Assembly: GCA_963932145.1 (NCBI GenBank)
Contig: CAWVQA010000099.1
Location: 372,001-436,000 of the forward strand
DNA from: Acanthosepion lycidas
Lineage: Eukaryota > Mollusca > Cephalopoda > Sepiida > Sepiidae
Direction: 5' to 3'
DNA length: 64,000 bases
A program made the position numbers and the translations under genes. The notes beneath the pieces were generated by a model. It saw only the letters and a program-made list of their open reading frames with translations, searched no databases and was not told where the DNA came from. Positions 1 through 12,256 of the stretch are shown here, in pieces; positions within the stretch are counted from its first letter, which is position 1; each line of letters begins with the position of its first letter.

Positions 1-1808
1 TTAGATTAGGTCTTTCCCTGTCCATAATGCTAAATTGAGGAAGTAAAATAGAAATAGTAATGTGAAACAGAAGAGAAATTTACAGTGATCACACATTTTC
101 TGCCCACAATCTTTTTCATGGAAATCCCAGTCATATGAGACGAGTCCATGCATGCTACGGTCACGGTATGAATTTGAAGGCAAAATATTTTTTTGCAGAT
201 CTTAGATTAGGTCTTTCCCTGTCCATAATGCTAAATTGAGGAAGTAAAATAGAAATAGTAATGGGAAACAGAAGAGAAATGTACAGTGATCACGCATTTT
301 GTGCCCACAATCTTTTTCATGGAAATCCCAGTCATATGAGTCGAGTCCAGGCATGCTACGATCACGGTATGAATTTGAAGGCAAAATATTTTTTTGCAGA
401 TCTTAGATTAGGTCTTTCCCTGTCCATAATGCTAAATTGAGGAAGTAAAATAGAAATTGTAATGGGAAACAGAAGAGAAATGTACAGTGATCACGCATTT
501 TGTGGCCACAATCTTTTTCATGGAAATCCCAGTCATATGAGTCGAGTCCAGGCATGCTACGATCACGGTATGAATTTGAAGGCAAAATATTTTTTTGCAG
601 ATCTTAGATTAGGTCTTTCCCTGTCCATAATGCTAAATTGAGCAAGTAAAATAGAAATAGTAATGGGAAACAGAAGAGAAATGTACAGTGATCACCCATT
701 TTGTGCCCACAATCTTTTTCATGGAAATCCCAGTCATATGAGTCGAGTCCATGCATGCTACGATCACGGTATGAATTTGAAGGCAAAATATTTTATTGCA
801 GATCTTAGATTAGGTCTTTCCCTGTCCATAATGCTAAATTGAGGTAGTAAAATAGAAATAGTAATGGGAAACAGAGGAGAAATGTACAGTGATCACCCAT
901 TTTGTGCCCACAATCTTTTTCATGGAAATCCCAGTCATATGAGACGAGTCCATGCATGCTACGATCACGGTATGAATTTGAAGGCAAAATATTTTTTTGC
1001 AGATCTTAGATTAGGTCTTTCCCTGTCCCTAATGCTAAATTGTGGAAGTAAAATAGAAATAGTAATGGGAAACAGAAGAGAAATGTACAGTGATCACGCA
1101 TTTTGTGCCCACAATCTTTTTCATGGAAATCCCAGTCATATGAGTCGAGTCCAGGCATGCTACGATCACGGTATGAATTTGAAGGCAAAATATTTTTTTG
1201 CTGATCTTAGATTAGTCTTTCCCTGTCCATAATGCTAAATTGAGGAAGTAAAATAGAAATAGTAATGGGAAACAGAAGAGAAATGTACAGTGATCACGCA
1301 TTTTGTGCCCACAATCTTTTTCATGGAAATCCCAGTCATATGAGTCGAGTCCAGGCATGCTACGATCACGGTATGAATTTGAAGGCAAAATATTTTTTTG
1401 CAGATCTTAGATTAGGTCTTTCCCTGTCCATAATGCTAAATTGAGGAAGTAAAATAGAAATACTAATGGGAAATAGAAGAGAAATGTACAGTGATCACCC
1501 ATTTTGTGCCCACAATATTTTTCATGGAAATCCCAGTCATATGAGTCGAGTCCATGCATGCTACGATCACGGTATGAATTTGAAGGCAAAATATTTTTTT
1601 GCTGATCTTAGATTAGGTCTTTCCCTGTCCATAATGCTAAATTGAGGAAGTAAAATAGAAATAGTAATGGGAAACAGAAGAGAAATGTACAGTGATCACC
1701 CATTTTGTGCCCACAAACTTTTTCATGGAAATCCCAGTCATATGAGTCGAGTCCATGCATGCTATGATCACGGTATGAATTTGATGGCAAAATATTTCTT
1801 TGCAGATC
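1..1808 (+). repeat. Satellite units leading into the left A6 domain
   Basis: Nine monomers in the order C, R, R, G, G/C recombinant, R, R, G, G. The unit at 1006 has CCTAATGC instead of CATAATGC, and the unit at 1207 has a one-base deletion (ATTAGTCTTTCC). The same pair of rare variants recurs in the same order at 44611 and 44812, preceded in both places by a GAGCAAG unit (604 and 44209). The unit at 1608 ends ATTTCTTTGCAG, the mark of the last unit of the A6 repeat. No coding or regulatory feature is seen. Confidence 0.9.
202..402 (+). repeat. Representative monomer (class R) with its internal motifs
   Basis: A typical 201-bp unit used here for numbering. It contains TGATCA (287-292), the palindrome TCATATGA (332-339), a box resembling a Pol III B box, GAGTCGAGTCC (338-348), and the 10-bp palindrome AAAATATTTT running into a T7 tract (389-395). 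TGCAG follows, and a BglII site AGATCT (398-403) spans the monomer junction. Three CpGs sit in the B-box-like segment and the CTACGATCACGG segment. Class G units such as 604-804 also carry CATGCATG (750-757). Composition of the consensus is about 37% GC. Since AGATCT recurs at most junctions, BglII digestion should give a ladder of about 201 bp. Confidence 0.95.
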
Positions 1809-3015
1809 TTAGATTAGGTCTTTCCCTGTCCATAATGCTAAATTGAGGAAGTAAAATAGAAATAGTAATGGGAAACAGAAGAGAAATTTACAGTGATCAG
1901 ACATTTTCTGCCCACAATCTTTTTCATGGAAATCCCAGTCATATGAGACGAGTCCATGCATGCTACGATCACGGTATGTATTTGAAGGCAAAATATTTTT
2001 TTGCAGATCTTAGATTAGGTCTTTCCCTGTCCATAATGCTAAATTGAGCAAGTAAAATAGAAATAGTAATGGGAAACAGAAGAGAAATGTACAGTGATCA
2101 CCCATTTTGTGCCCACAATCTTTTTCATGGAAATCCCAGTCATATGAGTCGAGTCCATGCATGCTACGATCAGAGTATGAATTTGAAGGCAAAATATTTT
2201 TTTGCTGATCTTAGATTAGGTCTTTCCCTGTCCATAATGCTAAATTGAGAAAAGGAAAATAGAAATAGTAATGGGAAACAGAAGAGAAATTTACAGTGAT
2301 CACGCATTTTGTGCCCACAATCTTTTTCATGGAAATCCCAGTCATATGAGTCGAGTCCAGGCATGCTACGATCACGGTATGAATTTGAGGGCAAAATATT
2401 TTTTTGCAGATCTTAGATTAGGTCTTTCCCTGTCCATAATGTTAAATTGAGGAAGTAAAATAGAAATAGTAATGGGAAACAGAAGAGAAATGTACAGTGA
2501 TCACGCATTTTGTGCCCACAATCTTTTTCATGGAAACCCCAGTCATATGAGTCGAGTCCAGGCATGCTACGATCACGGTATGAATTTGAAGGCAAAATAT
2601 TTTTTTGCAGATCTTAGATTAGGTCTTTCCCAGTCCATAATGCTAAATTGAGGAAGTAAAATAGAAATAGTAATGGGAAACAGAAGAGAAATTTACATTG
2701 ATCACACAGTTTCTGCCCACAATCTTTTTCATGGAAATCCCAGTCATATGAGACGAGTCCATGCATGCTACGATCACGGTATGAATTTGAAGGCAAAATA
2801 TTTTTTTGCAGATCATAGATTAGGTCTTTCCCTGTCCATAATGCTAAATTGAGGAAGTAAAATAGAAATAGTAATGGGAAACAGAAGAGAAATGTACAGT
2901 GATCACCCATTTTGTGCTTACAAACTTTTTCATGGACATCCCAGTCATATGAGTCGAGTCCATGCATGCTATGATCACGGTATGAATTTGATGGCAAAAT
3001 ATTTCTTTGCAGATC
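1809..3015 (+). repeat. HOR A6, left copy 1 (six monomers, 1,207 bp)
   Basis: Six units in fixed order: class C; class G with GAGCAAG; a 202-bp class R unit with a GAGAAAAG-type insertion (2211); class R with GGAAACCCC (2413); class C with CCCAGTCC (2614); and class G with CACAAAC, CTATGATCAC and ATTTCTTTGCAG (2815). The same order and the same 1,207-bp length recur at 45011 and 46218. Oddities: the 2211 unit reads GAGAAAAGGAAAATAG, and the 2815 unit has TGCTTACAAAC. The class C unit in slot 1 has A140/T149, whereas most slot-1 units elsewhere carry the class R right half. Confidence 0.88.
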
Positions 3016-4020
3016 TTAGATTAGGTCTTTCCCTGTCCATAATGCTAAATTGAGGAAGTAAAATAGAAATAGTAATGGGAAACAGAAGAGAAATTTACAG
3101 TGATCACACATTTTCTGCCCACAATCTTTTTCATGGAAATCCCAGTCATATGAGTCGAGTCCAGGCATGCTACGATCACGGTATGAATTTGAAGGCAAAA
3201 TATTTTTTTGCAGATCTTAGATTAGGTCTTTCCCTGTCCATAATGCTAAATTGAGCAAGTAAAATAGAAATAGTAATGGGAAACAGAAGAGAAATGTACA
3301 GTGATCACCCATTTTGTGCCCACAATCTTTTTCATGGAAATCCCAGTCATATGAGTCGAGTCCATGCATGCTACGATCACGGTATGAATTTGAAGGCAAA
3401 ATATTTTTTTGCTGATCTTAGATTAGGTCTTTCCCTGTCCATAATGCTAAATTGAGAAAAGTAAAATAGAAATAGTAATGGGAAACAGAAGAGAAATTTA
3501 CAGTGATCACGCATTTTTGCCCACCATCTTTTTCATGGAAATCCCAGTCATATGAGTCGAGTCCAGGCATGCTACTATCACGGTATGAATTTGAGGGCAA
3601 AATATTTTTTTGCAGATCTTAGATTAGGTCTTTCCCTGTCCATAATGCTAAATTGAGGAAGTAAAATAGAAATAGTAATGGGAAACAGAAGAGAAATGTA
3701 CAGTGATCACGCATTTTGTGCCCACAATCTTTTTCATGGAAACCCCAGTCATATGAGTCGAGTCCAGGCATGCTACGATCACGGTATGAATTTGAAGGCA
3801 AAATATTTTTTTGCAGATCTTAGATTAGGTCTTTCCCAGTCCATAATGCTAAATTGAGGAAGTAAAATAGAAATAGTAATGGGAAACAGAAGACAAATTT
3901 ACAGTGATCACACATTTTCTGCCCACAATCTTTTTCATGGAAATCCCAGTCATATGAGACGAGTCCATGCATGCTACGATCACGGTATGAATTTGAAGGC
4001 AAAATATTTTTTTGCAGATC
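3016..4020 (+). repeat. HOR A6, left copy 2, five of six units
   Basis: Slots 1 to 5 of A6 are present at 3016, 3217, 3418, 3619 and 3820. The sixth (ATTTCTTTGCAG) unit is missing and B-family units follow. The 3418 unit has the GAGAAAAG insertion compensated by a one-base loss (CATTTTTGCCC for CATTTTGTGCCC), so it returns to 201 bp. That combination recurs at 9847. The 3820 unit carries AGACAAATTT, shared with 10650. Confidence 0.85.
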
Positions 4021-4422
4021 TTAGATTAGGTCTTTCCCTGTCCATAATGCTAAATTGAGGAAGTAAAATAGAAATAGTAATGGGAAACAGAAGAGAAATG
4101 TACAGTGATCACCCATTTTGTGCCCACAATCTTTTTCATGGAAATCCCAGTCATATGAGACAAGTCCATGCATGCTACGATCACGGTATGAATTTGAAGG
4201 CAAAATATTTTTTTGCAGATCTTAGATTACGTCTTTCCCTGTCCATAATGCTAAATTGAGGAAGTAAAATAGAAATAGTAATGGGAAACAGAAGAGAAAT
4301 GTACAGTGATCACCCATTTTGTGCCCACAATCTTTTTCATGGAAATCCCAGTCATATGAGACGAGTCCAGGGATGCTACGATCACGGTATGAATTTGAAG
4401 GTAAAATATTTTTTTGCAGATC
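4021..4422 (+). repeat. Two transition units, A6 to B family
   Basis: The 4021 unit has the GAGACAAGTCC right half of B-family unit D but lacks the ACAGAGGAG mark. The 4222 unit resembles B-family unit E (GAGACGAGTCCAGG and GGTAAAAT). They join the A6 domain to the first complete B7 repeat. Confidence 0.8.
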
Positions 4423-5828
4423 TTAGATTAGGTCTTTCCCTGTCCATAATGCTAAATTGAGGAAGTAAAATAGAAATAGTAATGGGAAACAGAAGAGAAA
4501 TGTACAGTGATCACGCATTTTGTGCCCACAATCTTTTTCATGGAAATCCCAGTCATATGAGTCGAGTCCAGGCATGCTACGATCACGGTATGAATTTGAA
4601 GGCAAAATATTTTTTTGCAGATCTTAGATTAGGTCTTTCCCTGTCCATAATGCTAAATTGAGGAAGTAAAATAGAAATAGTAATGGGAAACAGAAGAGAA
4701 ATGTACAGTGATCACCCATTTTGTGCCCACAATCTTTTTCATGGAAATCCCAGTCATATGAGTCGTGTCCATGCATGCTACGATCACGGTATGAATTTGA
4801 AGGCAAAATATTTTTTGCAGATCTTAGATTAGGTCTTTCCCTGTCCATAATGCTAAATTAAGGAAGTAAAATAGAAATAGTAATGGGAAACAGAAGAGAA
4901 ATGTACAGTGATCACCCATTTTGTGCCCACAAACTTTTTCATGGAAATCCCAGTCATATGAGTCGAGTCCATGCATGCTATGATCACGGTATGAATTTGA
5001 TGGCAAAATATTTTTTTGCAGATCTTAGATTAGGTCTTTCCCTGTCCATAATGCTAAATTGAGGAAGTAAAATAGAAATAGTAATGGGAAACAGAGGAGA
5101 AATGTACAGTGATCACCCATTTTGTGCCCACAATCTTTTTCATGGAAATCCCAGTCATATGAGACAAGTCCATGCATGCTACGATCACGGTATGAATTTG
5201 AAGGCAAAATATTTTTTTGCAGATCTTAGATTAGGTCTTTCCCTGTCCATAATGCTAAATTGAGGAAGTAAAATAGAAATAGTAATGGGAAACAGAAGAG
5301 AAATGTACAATGATCACCCATTTTGTGCCCACAAACTTTTTCATGGAAATCCCAGTCATATGAGTCGAGTCCATGCATGCTATGATCACGGTATGAATTT
5401 GATGGCAAAATATTTTTTTGCAGATCTTAGATTAGGTCTTTCCCTGTCCATAATGCTAAATTGAGGAAGTAAAATAGAAATAGTAATGGGAAACAGAGGA
5501 GAAATGTACAGTGATCACCCATTTTGTGCCCACAATCTTTTTCATGGAAATCCCAGTCATATGAGACAAGTCCATGCATGCTACGATCACGGTATGAATT
5601 TGAAGGCAAAATATTTTTTTGCAGATCTTAGATTAGGTCTTTCCCTGTCCATAATGCTAAATTGAGGAAGTAAAATAGAAATAGTAATGGGAAACAGAAG
5701 AGAAATGTACAGTGATCACGCATTTTGTGCCCACAATCTTTTTCATGGAAATCCCAGTCATATGAGACGAGTCCAGGCATGCTACGATCACGGTATGAAT
5801 TTGAAGGTAAAATATTTTTTTGCAGATC
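4423..5828 (+). repeat. HOR B7, copy 1 (A-B-C-D-C-D-E, 1,406 bp)
   Basis: Seven units. A (4423) is class R. B (4624) has AGTCGTGTCC and is 200 bp because its T tract is T6. C (4824) has CTAAATTAAGG and CACAAAC. D (5025) has ACAGAGGAG and GAGACAAGTCC. C and D then repeat at 5226 and 5427. E (5628) has GAGACGAGTCCAGG and GGTAAAAT. The C-D pair is doubled relative to the five-unit version at 8240-9243. Confidence 0.9.
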
Positions 5829-6631
5829 TTAGATTAGGTCTTTCCCTGTCCATAATGCTAAATTGAGGAAGTAAAATAGAAATAGTAATGGGAAACAGAA
5901 GAGAAATGTACAGTGATCACGCATTTTGTGCCCACAATCTTTTTCATGGAAATCCCAGTCATATGAGTCGAGTCCAGGCATGCTACGATCACGGTATGAA
6001 TTTGAAGGCAAAATATTTTTTTGCAGATCTTAGATTAGGTCTTTCCCTGTCCATAATGCTAAATTGAGGAAGTAAAATAGAAATAGTAATGGGAAACAGA
6101 AGAGAAATGTACAGTGATCACGCATTTTGTGCCCACAATCTTTTTCATGGAAATCCCAGTCATATGAGTCGTGTCCATGCATGCTACGATCACGGTATGA
6201 ATTTGAAGGCAAAATATTTTTTGCAGATCTTAGATTAGGTCTTTCCCTGTCCATAATGCTAAATTAAGGAAGTAAAATAGAAAAAGTAATGGGAAACAGA
6301 AGAGAAATGTACAGTGATCACCCATTTTGTGCCCACAAACTTTTTCATGGAAATCCCAGTCATATGAGACAAGTCCATGCATGCTACGATCACGGTATGA
6401 ATTTGAAGGCAAAATATTTTTTTGCAGATCTTAGATTAGGTCTTTCCCTGTCCATAATGCTAAATTGAGGAAGTAAAATAGAAATAGTAATGGGAAACAG
6501 AAGAGAAATGTACAGTGATCACCCATTTTGTGCCCACAATCTTTTTCATGGAAATCCCAGTCATATGAGACGAGTCCAGGCATGCTACGATCACGGTATG
6601 AATTTGAAGGTAAAATATTTTTTTGCAGATC
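5829..6631 (+). repeat. HOR B, shortened copy (A-B-C/D-E, 803 bp)
   Basis: A at 5829, B at 6030 (200 bp), a hybrid at 6230, and E at 6431. The hybrid begins as unit C (CTAAATTAAGG, CACAAAC) and ends as unit D (GAGACAAGTCC), so an internal unit was lost by an exchange within a monomer. Monomer phase is preserved across the join. Confidence 0.87.
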
Positions 6632-8239
6632 TTAGATTAGGTCTTTCCCTGTCCATAATGCTAAATTGAGGAAGTAAAATAGAAATAGTAATGGGAAACA
6701 GAAGAGAAATGTACAGTGATCACGCATTTTGTGCCCACAATCTTTTTCATGTAAATCCCAGTCATATGAGTCGAGTCCAGGCATGCTACGATCACGGTAT
6801 GAATTTGAAGGCAAAATATTTTTTTGCAGATCTTAGATTAGGTCTTTCCCTGTCCATAATGCTAAATTGAGAAAAGTAAAATAGAAATATTAATGGGAAA
6901 CAGAAGAGAAATGTACAGTGATCACCCATTTTGTGCCGACAATCTTTTTCGGGGAAATCCCAGTCATATGAGTCGAGTCCAGGCATGCTACGATCACGGT
7001 ATGAATTTGAGGGCAAAATATTTTTTTGCAGATCTTAGATTAGGTCTTTCCCTGTCCATAATGCTAAATTGAGGTAGTAAAATAGAAATAGTAATGGGAA
7101 ACAGAAGAGAAATGTACAGTGATCACGCATTTTGTGCCCACAATCTTTTTCATGGAAATCCCAGTCATATGAGTCGTGTCCATGCATGCTACGATCACGG
7201 TATGAATTTGAAGGCAAAATATTTTTTGCAGATCTTAGATTAGGTCTTTCCCTGTCCATAATGCTAAATTAAGGAAGTAAAATAGAAATAGTAATGGGAA
7301 ACAGAAGAGAAATGTACAGTGATCACCCATTTTGTGCCCACAAACTTTTTCATGGAAATCCCAGTCATATGAGTCGAGTCCATGCATGCTATGATCACGG
7401 TATGAATTTGATGGCAAAATATTTTTTTGCAGATCTTAGATTAGGTCTTTCCCTGTCCATAATGCTAAATTGAGGAAGTAAAATAGAAATAGTAATGGGA
7501 AACAGAGGAGAAATGTACAGTGATCACCCATTTTGTGCCCACAATCTTTTTCATGGAAATCCCAGTCATATGAGACAAGTCCATGCATGCTACGATCACG
7601 GTATGAATTTGAAGGCAAAATATTTTTTTGCAGATCTTAGATTAGGTCTTTCCCTGTCCATAATGCTAAATTGAGGAAGTAAAATAGAAATAGTAATGGG
7701 AAACAGAAGAGAAATGTACAGTGATCACCCATTTTGTGCCCACAAACTTTTTCATGGAAATCCCAGTCATATGAGTCGAGTCCATGCATGCTATGATCAC
7801 GGTATGAATTTGATGGCAAAATATTTTTTTGCAGATCTTAGATTAGGTCTTTCCCTGTCCATAATGCTAAATTGAGGAAGTAAAATAGAAATAGTAATGG
7901 GAAACAGAGGAGAAATGTACAGTGATCACCCATTTTGTGCCCACAATCTTTTTCATGGAAATCCCAGTCATATGAGACAAGTCCATGCATGCTACGATCA
8001 CGGTATGAATTTGAAGGCAAAATATTTTTTTGCAGATCTTAGATTAGGTCTTTCCCTGTCCATAATGCTAAATTGAGGAAGTAAAATAGAAATAGTAATG
8101 GGAAACAGAAGAGAAATGTACAGTGATCACGCATTTTGTGCCCACAATCTTTTTCATGGAAATCCCAGTCATATGAGACGAGTCCAGGCATGCTACGATC
8201 ACGGTATGAATTTGAAGGTAAAATATTTTTTTGCAGATC
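6632..8239 (+). repeat. HOR B, eight-unit copy (A-F-B-C-D-C-D-E, 1,608 bp)
   Basis: This is a B7 repeat with an extra unit F at 6833. F is 202 bp (GAGAAAAG insertion) and has GTGCCGACAATC, followed by unit B at 7035 (200 bp). The C-D pair is doubled as in copy 1. F resembles the A6 slot-3 unit in its insertion and its GAGGGCAAAA end, suggesting exchange between the A6 and B domains. A similar A-F-B order is seen at 11654-12256. Confidence 0.88.
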
Positions 8240-9243
8240 TTAGATTAGGTCTTTCCCTGTCCATAATGCTAAATTGAGGAAGTAAAATAGAAATAGTAAT
8301 GGGAAACAGAAGAGAAATGTACAGTGATCACGCATTTTGTGCCCACAATCTTTTTCATGGAAATCCCAGTCATATGAGTCGAGTCCAGGCATGCTACGAT
8401 CACGGTATGAATTTGAAGGCAAAATATTTTTTTGCAGATCTTAGATTAGGTCTTTCCCTGTCCATAATGCTAAATTGAGGAAGTAAAATAGAAATAGTAA
8501 TGGGAAACAGAAGAGAAATGTACAGTGATCACCCATTTTGTGCCCACAATCTTTTTCATGGAAATCCCAGTCATATGAGTCGTGTCCATGCATGCTACGA
8601 TCACGGTATGAATTTGAAGGCAAAATATTTTTTGCAGATCTTAGATTAGGTCTTTCCCTGTCCATAATGCTAAATTGAGGAAGTAAAATAGAAATAGTAA
8701 TGGGAAACAGAAGAGAAATGTACAGTGATCACCCATTTTGTGCCCACAAACTTTTTCATGGAAATCCCAGTCATATGAGTCGAGTCCATGCATGCTATGA
8801 TCACGGTATGAATTTGAAGGCAAAATATTTTTTTGCAGATCTTAGATTAGGTCTTTCCCTGTCCATAATGCTAAATTGAGGAAGTAAAATAGAAATAGTA
8901 ATGGGAAACAGAGGAGAAATGTACAGTGATCACCCATTTTGTGCCCACAATCTTTTTCATGGAAATCCCAGTCATATGAGACAAGTCCATGCATGCTACG
9001 ATCACGGTATGAATTTGAAGGCAAAGTATTTTTTTGCAGATCTTAGATTAGGTCTTTCCCTGTCCATAATGCTAAATTGAGGAAGTAAAATAGAAATAGT
9101 AATGGGAAACAGAAGAGAAATGTACAGTGATCACCCATTTTGTGCCCACAATCTTTTTCATGGAAATCCCAGTCATATGAGACGAGTCCAGGCATGCTAC
9201 GATCACGGTATGAATTTGAAGGTAAAATATTTTTTTGCAGATC
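8240..9243 (+). repeat. HOR B5, basic copy (A-B-C-D-E, 1,004 bp)
   Basis: Five units at 8240, 8441 (200 bp), 8641, 8842 and 9043, the minimal form of the B family. The same five-unit spacing separates the C units at 50442 and 51446 in the right block. Here C has GAGGAAG rather than the usual TTAAGG. Confidence 0.9.
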
Positions 9244-10850
9244 TTAGATTAGGTCTTTCCCTGTCCATAATGCTAAATTGAGGAAGTAAAATAGAAATAG
9301 TAATGGGAAACAGAAGAGAAATGTACAGTGATCACGCATTTTGTGCCCACAATCTTTTTCATGTAAATCCCAGTCATATGAGTCGAGTCCATGCATGCTA
9401 CGATCACGGTATGAATTTGAAGGTAAAATATTTTTTTGCAGATCTTAGATTAGGTCTTTCCCTGTCCATAATGCTAAATTGAGGAAGTAAAATAGAAATA
9501 GTAATGGGAAACAGAAGAGAAATTTACAGTGTTCACACATTTTCTGCCCACAATCTTTTTCATGGAAATCCCAGTCATATGAGACGAATCCATGCATGCT
9601 ACGATCACGGTATGAATTTGAAGGCAAAATATTTTTTTGCAGATCTTAGATTAGTTCTTTCCCAGTCCATAATGCTAAATTGAGGAAGTAAAATAGAAAT
9701 AGTAATGGGAAATAGAAGAGAAATGTACAGTGATCACCCATTTTGTGCCCACAATCTTTTTCATGGAAATCCCAGTCATATGAGTCGAGTCCATGCATGC
9801 TACGATCACGGTATGAATTTGAAGGCAAAATATTTTTTTGCTGATCTTAGATTAGGTCTTTCCCTGTCCATAATGCTAAATTGAGAAAAGTAAAATAGAA
9901 ATAGTAATGGGAAACAGAAGAGAAATTTACAGTGATCACGCATTTTTGCCCACAATCTTTTTCATGGAAATCCCAGTCATATGAGTCGAGTCCAGGCATG
10001 CTACTATCACGGTATGAATTTGAGGGCAAAATATTTTTTTGCAGATCTTAGATTAGGTCTTTCCCTGTCCATAATGCTAAATTGAGGAAGTAAAATAGAA
10101 ATAGTAATGGGAAACAGAAGAGAAATGTACAGTGATCACGCATTTTGTGCCCACAATCTTTTTCATGGAAACCCCAGTCATATGAGTCGAGTCCAGGCAT
10201 GCTACGATCACGGTATGAATTTGAAGGCAAAATATTTTTTTGCAGATCTTAGATTAGGTCTTTCCCTGTCCATAATGCTAAATTGAGGAGGTAAAATAGA
10301 AATAGTAATGGGAAACAGAAGAGAAATTTACAGTGATCACGCATTTTTGCCCACAATCTTTTTCATGGAAATCCCAGTCATATGAGTCGAGTCCAGGCAT
10401 GCTACTATCACGGTATGAATTTGAGGGCAAAATATTTTTTTGCAGATCTTAGATTAGGTCTTTCCCTGTCCATAATGCTAAATTGAGGAAGTAAAATAGA
10501 AATAGTAATGGGAAACAGAAGAGAAATGTACAGTGATCACGCATTTTGTGCCCACAATCTTTTTCATGGAAACCCCAGTCATATGAGTCGAGTCCAGGCA
10601 TGCTACGATCACGGTATGAATTTGAAGGCAAAATATTTTTTTGCAGATCTTAGATTAGGTCTTTCCCAGTCCATAATGCTAAATTGAGGAAGTAAAATAG
10701 AAATAGTAATGGGAAACAGAAGACAAATTTACAGTGATCACACATTTTCTGCCCACAATCTTTTTCATGGAAATCCCAGTCATATGAGACGAGTCCATGC
10801 ATGCTACGATCACGGTATGAATTTGAAGGCAAAATATTTTTTTGCAGATC
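9244..10850 (+). repeat. Mixed units between B-family copies, with A6-like pairs
   Basis: Eight monomers. A modified E unit (9244) and a class C unit (9445, with GTGTTCACAC) are followed by a class G unit (9646). Then comes a pair of units, a CATTTTTGCCC unit and a GGAAACCCC class R unit, repeated twice (9847/10048 and 10249/10449). The segment ends with a class C unit carrying AGACAAATTT (10650). The pair and the last unit match 3418-4020, so this is a displaced A6 fragment inside the B domain. The 10249 unit is 200 bp. Confidence 0.83.
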
Positions 10851-12256
10851 TTAGATTAGGTCTTTCCCTGTCCATAATGCTAAATTGAGGAAGTAAAATA
10901 GAAATAGTAATGGGAAACAGAAGAGAAATGTACAGTGATCACCCATTTTGTGCCCACAATCTTTTTCATGGAAATCCCAGTCATATGAGTCGTGTCCATG
11001 CATGCTACGATCACGGTATGAATTTGAAGGCAAAATATTTTTTGCAGATCTTAGATTAGGTCTTTCCCTGTCCATAATGCTAAATTAAGGAAGTAAAATA
11101 GAAATAGTAATGGGAAACAGAAGAGAAATGTACAGTGATCACCCATTTTGTGCCCACAAACTTTTTCATGGAAATCCCAGTCATATGAGTCGAGTCCATG
11201 CATGCTATGATCACGGTATGAATTTGATGGCAAAATATTTTTTTGCAGATCTTAGATTAGGTCTTTCCCTGTCCATAATGCTAAATTGAGGAAGTAAAAT
11301 AGAAATAGTAATGGGAAACAGAGGAGAAATGTACAGTGATCACCCATTTTGTGCCCACAATCTTTTTCATGGAAATCCCAGTCATATGAGACAAGTCCAT
11401 GCATGCTACGATCACGGTATGAATTTGAAGGCAAAATATTTTTTTGCAGATCTTAGATTAGGTCTTTCCCTGTCCATAATGCTAAATTGAGGAAGTAAAA
11501 TAGAAATAGTAATGGGAAACAGAAGAGAAATGTACAGTGATCACGCATTTTGTGCCCACAATCTTTTTCATGGAAATCCCAGTCATATGAGACGAGTCCA
11601 GGCATGCTACGATCACGGTATGAATTTGAAGGTAAAATATTTTTTTGCAGATCTTAGATTAGGTCTTTCCCTGTCCATAATGCTAAATTGAGGAAGTAAA
11701 ATAGAAATAGTAATGGGAAACAGAAGAGAAATGTACAGTGATCACGCATTTTGTGCCCACAATCTTTTTCATGGAAATCCCAGTCATATGAGTCGAGTCC
11801 AGGCATGCTACGATCACGGTATGAATTTGAAGGCAAAATATTTTTTTGCAGATCTTAGATTAGGTCTTTCCCTGTCCATAATGCTAAATTGAAAAAAGTA
11901 AAATAGAAATAGTAATGGGAAACAGAAGAGAAATGTACAGTGATCACGCATTTTGTGCCGACAATCTTTTTCAGGGAAATCCCAGTCATATGAGTCGAGT
12001 CCAGGCATGCTACGATCACGGTATGAATTTGAGGGCAAAATATTTTTTTGCAGATCTTAGATTAGGTCTTTCCCTGTCCATAATGCTAAATTGAGGTAGT
12101 AAAATAGAAATAGTAATGGGAAACAGAAGAGAAATGTACAGTGATCACGCATTTTGTGCCCACAATCTTTTTCATGGAAACCCCAGTCATATGTGTCGAG
12201 TCCAGGCATGCTACGATCACGGTATGAATTTGAAGGCAAAATATTTTTTGCAGATC
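10851..12256 (+). repeat. HOR B, phase-shifted copy (B-C-D-E-A-F-B')
   Basis: Units at 10851 (B, 200 bp), 11051 (C, TTAAGG), 11252 (D), 11453 (E), 11654 (A), 11855 (F, 202 bp, GAAAAAAG, GTGCCGACAATC) and 12057 (B-like, T6, 200 bp, but with GGAAACCCC and ATGTGTCGAG). The final unit mixes B-family and A6 slot-4 variants. Confidence 0.86.

Noticed and set aside
338-348. tRNA gene or tRNA pseudogene suggested by the B-box-like GAGTCGAGTCC
   Set aside because: No flanking T-stem pairing, anticodon arm, D arm or acceptor stem can be drawn around it, so it is kept only as a motif observation.
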